A stretch of 64,000 bases of DNA, taken from Akanthomyces muscarius. Lineage: Eukaryota; Ascomycota; Sordariomycetes; Hypocreales; Cordycipitaceae. The stretch covers positions 2,976,001 through 3,040,000 of the forward strand of contig NC_079242.1 of NCBI RefSeq assembly GCF_028009165.1, written 5' to 3'. Below, piece by piece: positions 22,577 through 35,087 of the stretch. The notes under the pieces were generated by a model, which worked only from the letters and a program-made list of their open reading frames with translations, did not search any database and was not told where the DNA came from. The translations under genes were made by a program, and so were the position numbers. The stretch's first letter is position 1. The number at the start of each line of letters is the position of its first letter.

Positions 22577-24133
22577 CTGGGGCCGGTTCGGTTATGGAAT
22601 TGACAGGCGTGGGCTAAAGGCGGCGTCCCGCAATAGCGATAAATCGGATACTAAACTTTTTCGTCGCAGCAAACGGGCATCCGAAGCTTAACGGGGGAGT
22701 GGGTAGCGCAGCGGACGTTCGCTGGAGCTGGCGCACACTTTTTTGCCCCTTTGGCGGAAAGAGTGTGTGTGGGCTGGCGAATCGCGCGCGGCGAGCGCAC
22801 CAAGCCGGTAGTAAAGTAGCTTTGGTACCAGCGCGAGCGGGAGGCGTGTGGCTCCAAGTTCTTCTCGATAGAGCGATGCTAGGCGTGCGGTCGAAAAAAA
22901 AGAAGCTTTGGGGCGGCGGATAGGTATGAATAGCGTAGAGGCGATTCGTGGATGTCGCAAAAAACAGGCTCTGCTGTAAGCTGTCGATGGTAGGGCCGCA
23001 CAGCTCGTGACGAGGCGACGGAAACCGGATTTTGTCAGTGAAGAAAGCAAGCTATCTGGCTATTGGCAAGATGAAAATGGTAGAGAGAGAAGAAAACGGG
23101 AAGACACAGGACGAAATGCAAAGTGAGAAAGCTGCCTCGCTGTACCAGGTTCCAGTCACGCCAGAAATTGGTGAGCTCTACCAGGTGCCGGCGCCCTGTA
23201 AGTCGGTGCCACATTCTCCTGTCGAGGTGGCCCTTCAGTGGCTCTACAGTGGTTCTCGAGTGCGCTACGGGGCTCGGGAGCCGGCCCGCTGGGCTGCCGT
23301 GGCTGCTGTGGGTGTTGTGCGTAAGGGGCCTCTTCAGCGCTTTGCAGGGTACGTGTCGCCTGCGGCCCAGTGAAACATGCGCTAACCAACCCGCCTAATT
23401 AGACCTTGCTGGTTGAGAATACAGGCGCTTGCAGCGAGCCCAGTGGGTGGGAGCACTGCAGCCAACCAGTGATACAGCGACACGGAAAACAGGGTGGTTG
23501 GTCTGCATTGGGCCTGCATGTGAGTGTCATTGAATGCCCAACTCAGCCGTATTTGATTCATTTGCTCACTTGCAAATCAGCCGCAAATTTCCTCGGCCGG
23601 CTATTTCTTGCTGCTACCTATCTGGGCGCCTGTTGCCCTGCCATCTCTTGTAATTACAGTTGAACCCCTATAAATTGGATCCAGTATGGTTCACTTGCAG
23701 GACCTGGTACAGATGCTCCATGCATTTAACCGAGTGCTTTCAATAATGCGGGCGGTCTTCTAGAAGGTTCAGTGGGGCCGTTACCGGTGCTGGGCCTCGG
23801 GGCGCCGCTACGTCACCGGCCGCGCCGGCGTGCAGGGAATGGTCCACTCACAAGATGGGCAACAAGGCACCTAGCGGCAGGCGATCCCCATGCTGCGATG
23901 ACACTGCCTACTGCATTGTAGTTACATAGAACTGACGCAACATGGTCCAAGACATACACAAGCACACGATCCCAATCATTAGATACTGCACTAGGCTCTT
24001 GAATTTATTTTAACTATAATAAGGCAGCAACCTCAAAAGCCGCGCAGGACACCCTTGTCGTCTTTTGGTCCCCCTAGGTAGCAAGTATACATACAATATC
24101 ATTCCATCGTTCTCCATTCATTACGTGCGTCAA
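22577..24133. other. Intergenic region upstream of the TPR-DnaJ gene
   Basis: About 1.55 kb: promoter of the DnaJ gene at one end, 3' UTR of the myosin light chain gene at the other. A CCTAGGTA motif lies at 24073. The 113-codon plus-strand frame at 23032 lacks features of a real protein. No RNA gene found. Confidence 0.5.
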
Positions 24134-25092
24134 CTATGTCGCCGCATTGCTGCTGGCTGCTGCCTCCCCAGATGTACTCGCTCCCGCGATAGAGTTGACA
24201 AAGTCATTATATCTAAACACGTCACCGCGCTTCGCCCCCAGCTGTGCATTCATATTTCTGTTGAAGGCGCGACGGCCAGTGAATCCGCTGACAGCAGAGT
24301 CTACGTCAGCTGCGGTGAGAGGCCTCACGCCAGGCTCCGGGGCTGTATTCACAAGCGCGTCCCGCAGCTCCGCCCAGTCAATCTGGCCGCTATCGTCGTC
24401 GTCAAAGGCTGAAAAGGCAGAGAGGAGCTCAGTGCTATCTGACAGGGCTGCAAGAATTTCAGCTAGTGAATTCAAAAATGCCGCCAGGGTAATTGTTTGT
24501 GCTTTAGATGGTGGGAAGAATCGGCCGACATCTGAGTGACCGGAGGGAAGTCCTAGCGTAACAGTTAGTGGGAGCCGACCAATCATGCGGTTGAGAAGGT
24601 TACGAACCAAGCTGCTGCAGCATCTCGGCTACGTCCTCTCTGTTGATAACTCCATCACAATCGCGATCGAGGATCTGGAAGCTGTCGCGCAGCGTGCGGA
24701 CCTGCGCAGGCTGCAGCTGTGATAGGGCGTTACCGTGGCCCATGGCCTGGGCTACTCCGGTGCGAGGTGTAGCCATGTTGGATCCTGCTCGGTGTTGAGA
24801 TGATGACTGCAGTCGTGGCGTCCAGCTGCCTTGCGCGTTTGTCGGCGTGCCTGGCTGTGACAATTGACCTACTCCTCCGCTTAGGGGCCTAGACTTGGTT
24901 GGGGATCCTGTTGGCGTCGAGAAACGCAGGGGCGACGGCGACGAAGGCGACTCTGCGCGGCGAAAAGGCGAGTTTCGTGTGGGCGAAGAAGGGTATCCCA
25001 GAGGGGCGGCTTTGTATGGAGAAGATGCAGACTTGGAAGAGTTAGCAGGAAGCGTGACAGTGCAGCCGCAAGGCTCGTGGACTCAGTACCAT
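24134..25092 (-). CDS. Myosin II regulatory light chain (EF-hand)
   Basis: EF-hand light chain expected to bind an IQ motif of myosin II at the contractile ring and septum. The exons are 25092-25090 (the ATG alone), 25031-24608 and 24552-24134, giving 281 aa. The first intron starts directly after the ATG (ATG/GTACTG, 58 nt, GCTAAC branch site, AAG acceptor); without it the long open frame upstream of the EF-hands has no ATG. The N-terminal 110 residues are Ser/Pro-rich (SPYKAAPLGYPSSPTRNS), a likely phosphorylated extension. EF loop 1 is at 123-134 (DRDCDGVINRED) and loop 2 at 193-204 (DDDDSGQIDWAE); both keep the calcium-ligand pattern. The C-terminal part has the degenerate EF pair usual for light chains. 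Confidence 0.88.
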
Positions 25093-26715
25093 TGTGTGTG
25101 CTGCGCTGATCTGATCGCGCTGGTTGGCCAGCGAACATGTGCAAGCAGGCACTAATTGAGACTGTTGGTCAGCCGAAAACTGGAGCTTTCGTACGCAAAG
25201 GGAACAGAGAGAATAGCTGGAATGAAGATGTGCGCTGGCGTCCGGGTTAGATGTGGGTTGTGCACGAAATTCAGAGACTGGAAGAAAAGTCGTCTCAGAA
25301 CAAACAAAGGGCGTGGGGTAGCGAGGCTGCCAAAGTAAACAAATGAGCCACCAGACAACGGCAGCCTCGCCACAGAGGTCGGCCAGTGGGGACACGCGTG
25401 GCTAAAGTGTGGCGCATCCTCAAACGTCTGCACCCTTGCCATGAAGTGCAATACGGGTTTCACAAGCGATGGCAATACGGAGTAAACTAAAAGGCAAAAG
25501 GAGAAATGAAACCAACTGCGGCTGCTCATAACTGAATAGTGTAGCCTCTCCGGCTGCTACGAGTGAGGTTGAATGGATGCCCAAGTCTTCGTGCCATGAG
25601 GGTAGAGGCACCCACAATCCGCGCCTTTCACTGTGGCTCATCAACAGCCCTTGCACTGGTAACTGTCGAACAGAGACAACCCTGGGTAACGGCAGCACGA
25701 GCATTTGATTTTCACTGGTGATAGCAAATTGCTGCAATTCTGGGCAGTAGGATGAGAAATCGCCAGTCATGATTGCCTTCCTCTCCGTAGCGAATAGAAG
25801 TGCAGCTAGGCTCAGCCACAAGCCACCTTCAGGGACCTCCAGGGGCTGTCCTCTTAGGGACTTGCCGTTATTTTTCATGAGCCGCCCTCGTATCACCCGG
25901 GGCCGACCTCTCTGGCAACGCGGCTGAGAATTGTCCAATTATCATCCATCGCCATACAGTGTCGATCTTCAGGTTCAAACGAACTGGCTGCTCGCCAACT
26001 TAATCTACTACCATTTGATTGGCATCACCGAGGCGGGGTCACTCCTGCGTAGCGCAATTCGCTCCTCCAACGAATGGCCACCAACGGCCCATCTCAACTC
26101 AACTAGCTCCTCCGTCCAATGCTACACGACCTCCAAGCACACCACTCACATTGAGTCCTGCACAATTCCCCTTTCTGGTCAGTGTCGTCGAGCCGCTTCC
26201 GCCCTGAGCACGCTCCCGCCCTCTCATTGCGCGACATCTCGTACCAAGCAACTTTTCCTACGTTGGTGCTGGTCTCGTCACTCGAACAAAACTCAAGCGC
26301 TGGATCTTGCCGACTCCGTCTCCGAAACCAGCGTTTCTGTCGTGGTCATCCCATATCCCACAAATTACGAGTGCCGAAGCCAAGTCGCCATCGGACACAT
26401 CTGCGACATTCCTGCGGCGGCTCCGCTGTGCCCTCCGAAACCCGTCGTCCCAAGTGTCAGCCTGCCCGCCTCTCGTTCGGTCAATCGTGCCGTTGCTTTT
26501 GCGGCAGTAGTCTGATCGTGCCTGAACGCATGGTTGCATGACACCGGCTCCAATCTAGACCGCTGCAAACACGGTCCGCAGGCATACGTCGCCGCTGCCC
26601 AGCCGCCCTGCGGCCTTGTCGCCGCCGATTGGCACCTGCTTGTGTCTGAGCCGCTCTCTGGACGACCAGACCGGACGCCTGGCGCTCCTTGAACGCTGCA
26701 CACAACCAGGCAAAT
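25093..26715. other. Divergent intergenic region
   Basis: Promoter region of the myosin light chain and Afi1-like genes. The last 500 bases are C/T-rich leader. A 172-codon minus-strand frame (25420-25938) is present but shows no domain or conserved pattern, so it is not called. Confidence 0.5.
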
Positions 26716-29296
26716 ATGACAACGGCGGCTGGACGTTCGAATCCCAAGCCTGCCATCACGACCCTCTCCAACAGCTCCGCTTCGTCCATTCCCCGCCGGA
26801 CCTCGCTCTCGTCTTTTCCATCGTCCCGACCGCTTTCTCAAGCATCCTATACCTCTCGGCCCCTTCGATCGCCGCGCCGACAGATGAATGACACTGAGAG
26901 GACTTCGGATCCGGACCTGCGGTCCAAGACCTCGTCCCTCGAACACTCCTCGCAACATTCTTCACTTTCCGCCCCTCGACGCTTGAATGCCGACGCTCAA
27001 AACTCCAGGAAACTGCGCTCGCAGTATCCTCGAGGCTCTAGCGAGAACCATGTAGAGTATATCCTGGTAGCCTCCTTCGATATTGATCGCGGCCCTGTCA
27101 TGGAACACCAGTATCCAGTCGCTATCACTGGAGACGAAAACATGTTGGCAGAGCTCATGCTTCCCGACCAAGCACATGCCAGAAATCAGGACTGGACCAT
27201 ATTCTTCCTGCACAAGGACATGAGCGATGAAGAGGAAGACGAAGAAAGAAAACGCAAAGAGAGGAGGCGGAGACGGCGGCGCAAGCGTAGGGCGCTCGCC
27301 GCCGGCATTATTCCTTCAGAGCAAGACGATGACGACGTGCAAGACAGCGACGACGAATACGACGACAACGATGATGATGACGATGAAGATAGCGATACAG
27401 AGCCCGAGGGTGGTGAAGGCCCTCCCCTCATATACGTACTCAACTTGGTCAACACAAAACATGACAAGACTGTGAAACGTGGTGCTGTTGTCAAAGCTAT
27501 GGCCATTTGCACGAGACACCCATTCTTACACATTTACAAGGTTCGCTACTTCTTCTCGTCCTAGATTTTGCCTGTCGTGACTAACTTGACTAGCCGTTGC
27601 TTCTCTTGGCACTAGAGGAGTACTTTAAGTCCCCCGTACCGGAAACTCTATCCATGTTATACGATGCCGTCAATGCGATGGACTTGTCTCTGATGCCAAA
27701 GCTCAGTCTTCTCGAGCGCCATCTACTGCTGGGTAGTGAGAACAGAGATCTTTTTGTCGAAAAGTTCGAGCGTATGATTCAAACACGCATGGCCGAGGAT
27801 CGCGGAGAAGCCATTAATACCAACGGCGATCATCCCACAGAAGTCTCTCGCAAAGGCACTAAAGCTCACATTGAGGTCGGCAGCCAGTCCGCCTACTCAG
27901 TACCACGGGATACACACGAGTTTGAGAGCCATGTCATGTATAAGGGCATACCAATCCCCATCAAAGTTCCCACGGCAGTCATGCCAGAAACGGTTGGAGA
28001 TTTTTCTCTGGTCAAATTGATCCAAAACTTCTCTGAAACCCACGCGAAATCGCCGCAGCCGTTCACGATTCACCCACATTTGACCACCAGTGGCGCTACT
28101 ACACATCCCATCATCGTTCTGATCAATGGGCTGCTGACACAAAAGCGCATCATATTCCTAGGACACAATATGCCCTCAGGGGAAGTGGCTGAGGCTGTTT
28201 TAGCGGCTTGTGCCCTTGCTTCTGGTGGCGTTTTGCGTGGCTTTACGCGCCATGCCTTCCCATACACCGATCTCACCAAGATTGATGATCTTCTGAATGT
28301 GCCTGGATTCATTGCGGGTGTAACGAATCCTACGTTTGAGATGCACCCTGAGTGGTGGGATATTCTTTGCGATCTGCCTTCGGGACGTATCAAGATCAGC
28401 AGCAAGATTGAGCCGGCTCCTATAACCGAGGGACTAGTTTACTTCCAGCAGCAAAACGCAGCACTGGCCTCGATCGCGAGTGGGACAGTCAACAATACCC
28501 AGGACTTGACTGGTGACCAGGCGTTCATGGCCGATATTTTACGAAGCATTGCGGCCCGACATGGCGAGCGAACGGTTCGAGCGAAATGGCGAGATTGGGT
28601 ACTCAAATTTACCAGAGTATCAGCACAGTTTGAGGAGAGTGTCTATGGTGCAAGCGCCCTTTTTGTGGGCATTGAGGAGCAGAACATGCTTCCTCCGGGA
28701 GCCACGGGCCACGGCTTCGTATGGTCAGATGATGCGGCCAAAAATAAGGAACTGGCTGGAAATGTGACTCGAATCGAAGGCTGGCGCAATACTCGCAGCT
28801 ACTACAGCTTCATTCAGGTAAGAGCAGTTGCGGCCTCAAGCAGGCGACAACGAAGCTAACAAAACCCCAGGACCTTGCACAGGTATACACCGTGAGACCA
28901 CTCAAAGGCCTTGATCTTGCGCACATGCATGATCGACTTCGCATGCAGCGACTGAACCCGTCTCAAAGCCGCGACATTTACCTCACCTTTTCCAAATACA
29001 TTCATTCATACGACGAAATCTGCCTTTTTCTTTCGGTGGCTCCCGAGTCGCACGCTGGGCTGTTTTACCTCGCGCTAGGCCTGTTTCACAAGGAAAAGGA
29101 CGTTCGGCTGAAGACCACCGATCTCTTGGGACGGATTGCGGAGCACGAAGCAGGGCAGCACTGGTGGAAGAGCCTGAGCAGATTTGAAAAACTCGCCTTT
29201 GATCGCATTCGCAGAGAAGCCGACGCCGAAATCAGAGCACAACTGGAGAAGGATGGCCTCAGCCCCGTGTTTGAAAGAAATGTGTTCACTTACTGA
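26716..29296 (+). CDS. AFI1: Afi1/SPA-type polarity protein (DENN-like)
   Basis: Relative of yeast Afi1, which binds Arf3 GTPase and helps keep the polarity axis; the architecture is DENN-like (N-terminal Afi1 docking part plus SPA part). Exons 26716-27540, 27594-28817 and 28871-29296 join in phase 0 and encode 824 aa; both introns are 53 nt. Residues 1-105 are Ser/Arg-rich. The conserved start of the domain is [20 protein letters not shown] (about 113-132), followed by LAELMLPDQ and DWTIFFLH. A low-complexity insert has a run of Arg/Lys ([10 protein letters not shown]) and then an Asp/Glu run. The SPA part includes [20 protein letters not shown] and the [20 protein letters not shown] segment. 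The start at 26716 is the first in-frame ATG. Confidence 0.9.
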
Positions 29297-29584
29297 TGGG
29301 GGCGTATCTGTGGGACAATTCGTGTTGCTTGTTATTTGGCACTGCGGCCAATAACTTTTTGGCGTTTGCCCTGACGCTTGATGAGGACGCTATTTTTGTC
29401 GTGTAGTAGAAGCATGCCAATGAAGAGATGATTATGGGCACAGTTTAAACTTTCCAATTGCGTTTTGCCATTACTAGAGGTAATCCTTCTATATTTAAGC
29501 ACGCATTACCATCCCATTACTGTGGCTTGCGGGCTGCCTGTCGACTTCGAAATTGCGTGGACCGCATACCGCCGCGTTCTCGCT

Positions 29585-30609
29585 TTACAGCAAGCCAAGA
29601 GCCTTGGCGGCATGCTTGATGTGATCTTCAGCAAAGGTCTGCACGAAGAAGTAGGAGTGGTCGTAGTCCTGAGCCAAGTCGGTTAGCCTCACGTGTCTAC
29701 GCGATAAGAGTTCAGAAGGAAGGGGCCTGTTTTTTCTTCCAACTCACTTTCTGGTATCGGACGGTTGCGCCGCTGATGCCGGCTTCCTTGACGGCCTTTT
29801 CAAAGTTTTCCGGGAGAAGCTCACCCTTTTTATAGAATGGATCGCCGAGGCCCTACATTTACAAGCCTGTGTTAGCACATCTTTCTTTTCCTTGTGTCGT
29901 CTGCGCGCGCGGGGGGTTATCGCAGCTCTACACTTACAACATCAATCAAGCACGGAAAGTCGCCCTTCCAGCCCTTGATCAGCTCCGTGGCGTCGTGCTT
30001 CTTCCACTCGTCCTTGTCCTCATCGCCGAGGTAGCCGCTAAACGCCTTGGTGCCCCAGGGGCACTGGCTTGGGTTGGCAATGGGCGCAAACGCGCTGACC
30101 GTCTTGTACTTGCCGGGGTTCTTGAGGAAGAGCGTCAGCGCGCCGTGGCCGCCCATGGAGTGGCCCGAGATGGAGACGCGCTGCGCGTCCAGCTCCTTGA
30201 ACTCCCCGAAGACGGCCGCGGGCAGCTCCTGCGTCACGTACGTCTCCATCTTGTAGTTTGCGTCGTACGGCGCCTTGGTCGAGTCAATGTAGAAGGAGGC
30301 GGCGCTGCCAAAGTCCCACGCATCGTCCTCGCCGGGGAGGTCGAGCCCGCGCGGCGACGTGTCCGGGTAGAGGAGCGCGAGGCCGAGCGGCAGGGCGTAG
30401 GCCTGCAGGAAGCCCTTTTCGGTGACGTTGTCGGGCGTGCACGTCAGGCCCGAGAGGTACAGCAGCACGGGCGCGGGCGACGAGGCCGAGGCCGAGGCCG
30501 GGATGAAGAGGTTGAGGCTCATGGGCGTGCCGGTCGTGGTGGACTGGTGGGTGAGCTTGAGCAGGCGCCCGCCAAAGACGGCGATGGTGGCGTTTGTCGT
30601 AAAGGCCAT
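29585..30609 (-). CDS. S-formylglutathione hydrolase (esterase D)
   Basis: Cytosolic serine hydrolase releasing formate and glutathione from S-formylglutathione, the second step of glutathione-dependent formaldehyde detoxification. Exons 30609-29938, 29852-29748 and 29668-29585 encode 286 aa, the usual family length. Conserved points: the YLSGLTCTPDN loop near 51-61, the elbow GHSMGGHGA with Ser 151, PIANPSQCPWG near 176-186, and the C-terminal DYDHSYFFVQTFAEDH containing the catalytic His. The acidic member of the triad is expected near the exon 1/2 junction (CLIDVGLGDPF). Introns are 85 and 79 nt, GT-AG. It converges with the Afi1-like gene 288 bp away. Confidence 0.95.
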
Positions 30610-31126
30610 GGCGACGGACGTGTGCGTTTGTGTCTTTTTTGTGGCCTTTCTTATGTTCTGTTCTCGTTATCCCCCTTGAAAGTATTGTCTTGTGTAATTA
30701 GTGAGATTAGGGATGCGGGAGGAGAGAGATGGACTCGAGCTTGTCCTGACGTCAACTTGATATAGCTAGCCAACAAGCTACCCCGCCGCCCGCGATTCTC
30801 TCACCCCGCCAAATCTCCATGGCCGGCCCCGTGATCGGTGTCTTGCACCCGTATGGCCGGCCGCTAATTTCTTACTCTGATTACATGGACATATATGGCA
30901 TATGTCATGTCCTTTTGGCTGACAGAAATTGCACTGTTTAATTCTTTTGAAAATCAAGTCAACAACTGGTATACCCGCGACGTTGTGGGTAAAAAAGAGA
31001 AGAAAAAAAGATATTTCCTGACTATTATGTACACGCGCGCCAGACGCGAGGAATTAACAGTGTAAAAATATTCCGCTTCATGAGGTATTCATGTCCCTTG
31101 CCCTGCCTCTTGCCCTTGCTCCCTCT
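30610..31126. other. Intergenic region upstream of the esterase gene
   Basis: Promoter of the S-formylglutathione hydrolase gene and 3' UTR of the small secreted protein gene. No other feature seen. Confidence 0.55.
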
Positions 31127-31586
31127 CTAATTTTCCTTTCGCTTCTCGTAGCAGTCAAAGGAGCGAAGGTTCGTGTTCCACTGAATCGCCGTCAAGTTGA
31201 ACTTGTGCTCGTAGTTGAAGTCGACCGCGCCAAAGGTGCAGCCCGAGGGCGACCTGCACTCGCCACAGTTGGACAGGTGCGGATAGCAGTAAAAGTCGTC
31301 GCCGTCGGGGGCAAAAGTGGCCGAGTTTCCCAGGAACGGCGCCTTGAGCTGATGGCACTTCTCTAGCTCGTACTTTTGATAGATGCAGTCGCCGGTAGCA
31401 TCGGGACCAGTGCAAATGAGAACCTGTTTGCGACAGCCATGTTAGTCAAGGTATACAATGTGCTCTTTCTTTGTGTCGCGTTTGTATAGTATATTGACTT
31501 ACACCGCCGACTTCGCGCTTTTCGACGGGCGAGGCAGAGACGACTGCGAGAGAGGAGGCAGCGACGGCGAGGCTAAAAAACTTCAT
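31127..31586 (-). CDS. Small secreted cysteine-rich protein
   Basis: Exons 31586-31503 and 31423-31127 (79-nt GT-AG intron) encode 126 aa. A signal peptide is clear at residues 1-18 (MKFFSLAVAASSLAVVSA), followed by a short pro-segment ending in a Kex2-type Lys-Arg (23-24). The mature part of about 100 aa has eight Cys, including a NCGEC pair, and aromatic positions around DDFYCYPH. An even Cys number and small size suggest a disulfide-stabilised apoplastic or cell-surface protein. I do not recognise the family; effector-like or antimicrobial roles are possible but not shown by the sequence. Confidence 0.82.
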
Positions 31587-33312
31587 TTTGATGGATGGAG
31601 GAATTGAAGCAGGTGCGAGTTTGAAAAGGCTGAGAGATGAAGACGATAAAGATGTTTTCTTTAAAGGTGGCCTGGTTTAACAAGGAGCCTTTGTTTTCCA
31701 GAGGCTGGGCTGTCCGTGCTTTATAATTTGGACAAGCTCGTCACTTTGCTGCGCGAGACAAAAAAGAATGCGCTGTCCTGCGTCATACGAACGATCCCAT
31801 GTCTATTTACTTGTTTTGTTTTCCTTTCGCAACTTTGTTCCTTTTTTTGTCTAGGGCAGGAGGCACCCACCCGCATCCAGCGCGCCCAGTCAAGTCAACC
31901 AGTCCGACCAACCCGTCAAGCCGTCATTGCGTAGGTAGGTCGCCTCCCTGCTCCAGGCCGTCGAAATTAGCAAGAGACATGCAAGTGGCTCGGCGCGGGC
32001 AGTCTCCCCATTCATCACGCTAGTTACTCATGCACTTGACGGCAGTGTCAGCATCGGGGCCCGCTTGATCGCCCAGTTTGCCTCCCTTTAAAATACGATG
32101 CGCTGACAGAAGGCTGACTTCGACTTCGTGTCGGCAGCTAACTAGCATGCCATGGCCGTAGCAAATTTGCCCTGCCAAATCGGATGGCTTCACGTCGCCG
32201 CACCAGCCACACTTTGGTTCAATGAAATGCGCGTGCCACGACAAAGGCCAGCTACTCCAAATTGACATTGCATCAGCGGCATCTCCTCAAAATTATGGTG
32301 ACCAAGTCTCTCGAGAAAAAAAGGTTGGGCCAGTAAATCGAGATGAGACTGACATCTGGAGCCAGAGACGACGTCATTGGACCCAGGGCCTCATTCTATC
32401 TCAGCCCTGTTCCGTACCCGCGGGCTTCCTTAGTTGCAGCGGCCTGGTGGTTTCCTTTGGAAAAAAGATTTCCTATTACTGGCTATTATTAGGTATATTT
32501 CCCCATTTCTAAAGGTCAGCCATCCAGTCGTATCTGGATTGCTTAATCACAAAGGTGCCCTGCCCTGGAAATACGAGAAGCGCGGCCTCAGCATTATCTG
32601 TTTGGGGAGCCTCAAATCGGCACCTGCGCGATCCCGTCCTCCCCATGATGACTGACAGTCTTAAACACCCGTGTTAAACCCCGCGGAGTTCTTCGCCAAC
32701 AGTCAGCTTAAATACGAGCACCAGCGTCTGGATTTCCAAGGTTATGACGCCCTGGCAGCTGTACCAAATTCTATTTTTGTGCAAAATCACAAGTATCCAA
32801 GAGAGCCGGGCAACGGCCCGCCAAGCTAGCCCAGAGATTGCAACACTGCACTGCTACGTGACTAACCAACTAAGTGGCATGGCACATGTCATCTACCTTG
32901 ACCAGGTTGCAGCTGCTTCTGCAAATGGTATATTGGTGCGAAAACGATAATTGAAAAGCTCTCGCTCATGCTTACGCTTTCCAATTTAGCGGTCATCTCT
33001 ATTCCATGTCATTCAATCGTCAGCCTTGTTGTTCCGCCAAATATACTGCTTTCAAGAGGTTGCAATCAACATCCTGTAGTGTAGAAATTAACTGCGTTAC
33101 TGTCGCTGCAAGGCATCATGTCGAGTTCGCACAGTATGGCAGCCTGACTCACAATGCCAGATGAGTCAACGCTCCGATAACCGCGCGCTTACCGCTGTTA
33201 TAATACCTGCGCATCATCTTGAATAGCAAATAGAAATTCTCTCGCTGCAATATCACAAGATCCTTTTAGCGAAGACGTACTCTCAGTTTTGCTGGTTTTA
33301 TTATGAAAGAAA
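31587..33312. other. AT-richer divergent intergenic region
   Basis: About 1.7 kb between the secreted-protein gene and the HisRS gene. A GTAGGTAGGT motif is at 31931. Only short scattered frames occur, none with recognisable features. No tRNA found. Confidence 0.5.
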
Positions 33313-34752
33313 ATGGCGCCGAAAAATACGACATCAAGTAGCGCAAGCTCACGGCTGAAGACACCTAAAGGAACTAAAGACCGGGTTGGCCAAGATCTCC
33401 TCTTGCGTGACCAAATCTTGTAAATTTTATTTGCCGTTTCTTACCATGCTATACTGACGCTGCCTAGTCAAACCATCAGTGAAGTCTTTAAACGCCACGG
33501 TGGAGTGCCGCAGGACACGCCCGTCTTCGAGCTCCGAGACGTTCTCACGGGCAAGTACGGTGAGGACGCACGCCTCATCTATAATCTCGAAGACCAAGGC
33601 GGAGAGATCCTGTCGCTGCGCTATGACCTGACCGTCCCCTTTGCCCGCTGGCTTGCCATGCGCACCGATGTCAAACAAATCAAACGCTACCAGATTGCAA
33701 AAGTCTACCGGCGCGACCAGCCCGCAATCGCACGCGGTCGGCTGCGCGAATTCTACCAGTGCGACTTTGACATTGCGGGTATCTATGACCCCATGATTCC
33801 CGAGGCGGAGATTTTGCGTGTCGTGGCCGAGGCCTTTCGCGGATTAGATATGAACATTACCATAAAGCTGAACCACAGGCGCATTCTCGATGGGCTCTTT
33901 GCGGTCAGCGGGGTGCCGGCTGACAAAATTCGGGCAGTAAGCTCTGCGGTGGACAAGCTGGATAAGGAGCCGTGGGAGGCGGTAAAGAAGGAAATGGTTG
34001 ACGAAAAGGGTGTCGCCGAGGACGTGGCCGATTGTGTTGGAAACTACGTCCGGCAGCGCGGTGACATGGGCGAAATGCTGGAACTCCTTGCTGCACAAGA
34101 TGAGCTCGCCAACAGCGAAGAGATTCAGGCCGGTATCAAAGACATGCGCTTGCTCATGTCCTATTTAAAGGCCATGGACGTTCTTGGCAAGGTTTCGTTC
34201 GATTTGTCTCTGGCTCGCGGCCTCGACTATTACACCGGGCTGATTTACGAAGTAATTATGAACGAGCCAAATCAGGTAGGCAGTGTCGCTGCCGGTGGAA
34301 GATATGACAATCTGGTCGGCATGTATGGCAAGCAGCAGATTCCATGCATCGGGGTCTCATTTGGCATCGAGCGCATCTTTACCGTTCTTGAGCAAAGGCA
34401 AGAGAAGTCAGACTCGTCCGATTTCAAGCGCAGGCCGGCCGACGTCTACATCATTGCTGCAGGCGGGAAAGACTCTGACGGGTTTCTCATCGAGCGCATG
34501 ACCATGGCCTGTGAGCTGTGGGACGCTGGCATAGACGCGGAGTACTCGGCAAAAGCAAAACCGACACTGCAGCCACAATTCAATGCCTCCAAGGATGTGC
34601 CGATTGTTATCATGATGGGACAGGAAGAGCTGGCCACTGGTCAGGTGAGACTGAAAGAAATGAGATGCAAAACTGATGAGAAATATCGTGGCCGGTTGAT
34701 CTCAAGAGAAAGCCTGGTGCAAGAGGTCACGAACTTGATGGCGAAGTCCTGA
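33313..34752 (+). CDS. HTS1: Histidyl-tRNA synthetase with short N-terminus
   Basis: Class II synthetase charging tRNA-His. Exons 33313-33419 and 33468-34752 (48-nt GT-AG intron) encode 463 aa. The N-terminus holds only a short Ser/Thr leader before the start of the catalytic core (LKTPKGTKDRVG, 15-26). Motif 1 region: FKRHGGVPQDTPVFEL. Motif 2: YRRDQ...RLREFYQCDFDIAG at about 117-140. Histidine-specific motif LARGLDYYTG at about 284-293, then AAGGRYDNL, motif 3 CIGVSFGIERI at 329-339, and a C-terminal anticodon-binding domain ending LMAKS. All catalytic motifs look intact. Fungal enzymes are usually 500 aa or more, with one gene making mitochondrial and cytosolic forms; here no mitochondrial presequence is visible, so an upstream exon may be missed or this is a second copy. 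Confidence 0.9.
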
Positions 34753-35087
34753 ACCTTTCCTTTGTGGAGATTCTATCAAATGGCTTTGTTCATGGAGAAT
34801 GGATAGGATATGAGCGTGCATTGGATTTTGTTACTACAAAGGATGCTAAGAATATTGACTTGTGTAGCCGACGAGGAAATTGGCGAGAAGTGCGGTCATA
34901 GGTGACGGAAATTAGAAGAACAAAGAGCGGTCATGGCTGACAGAAATTAGGGAAACAAAGAGCATATGCACGGTGACGCACGTTGTAAATACTGGTCGTA
35001 ATCTCGCATGCTCATACCAGCAGGACCAACTTAGTTCAACCCAATTGCACTCTTCCACCTCAACTCCACCTGCATATCATCCTCACC
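34753..35087. other. Short intergenic region
   Basis: 3' UTR of the HisRS gene and promoter of the next secreted-protein gene. An imperfect direct repeat (GGTCATAGGTGACGGAAATTAG and GGTCATGGCTGACAG-like) lies near 34895-34950. Confidence 0.5.

Noticed and set aside
23032..23373. 113-codon plus-strand frame
   Set aside because: No family features and no supporting promoter or splice context.
25420..25938. 172-codon minus-strand frame
   Set aside because: No domain, signal peptide or conserved-looking pattern; it lies in a divergent promoter region and its only support is length.
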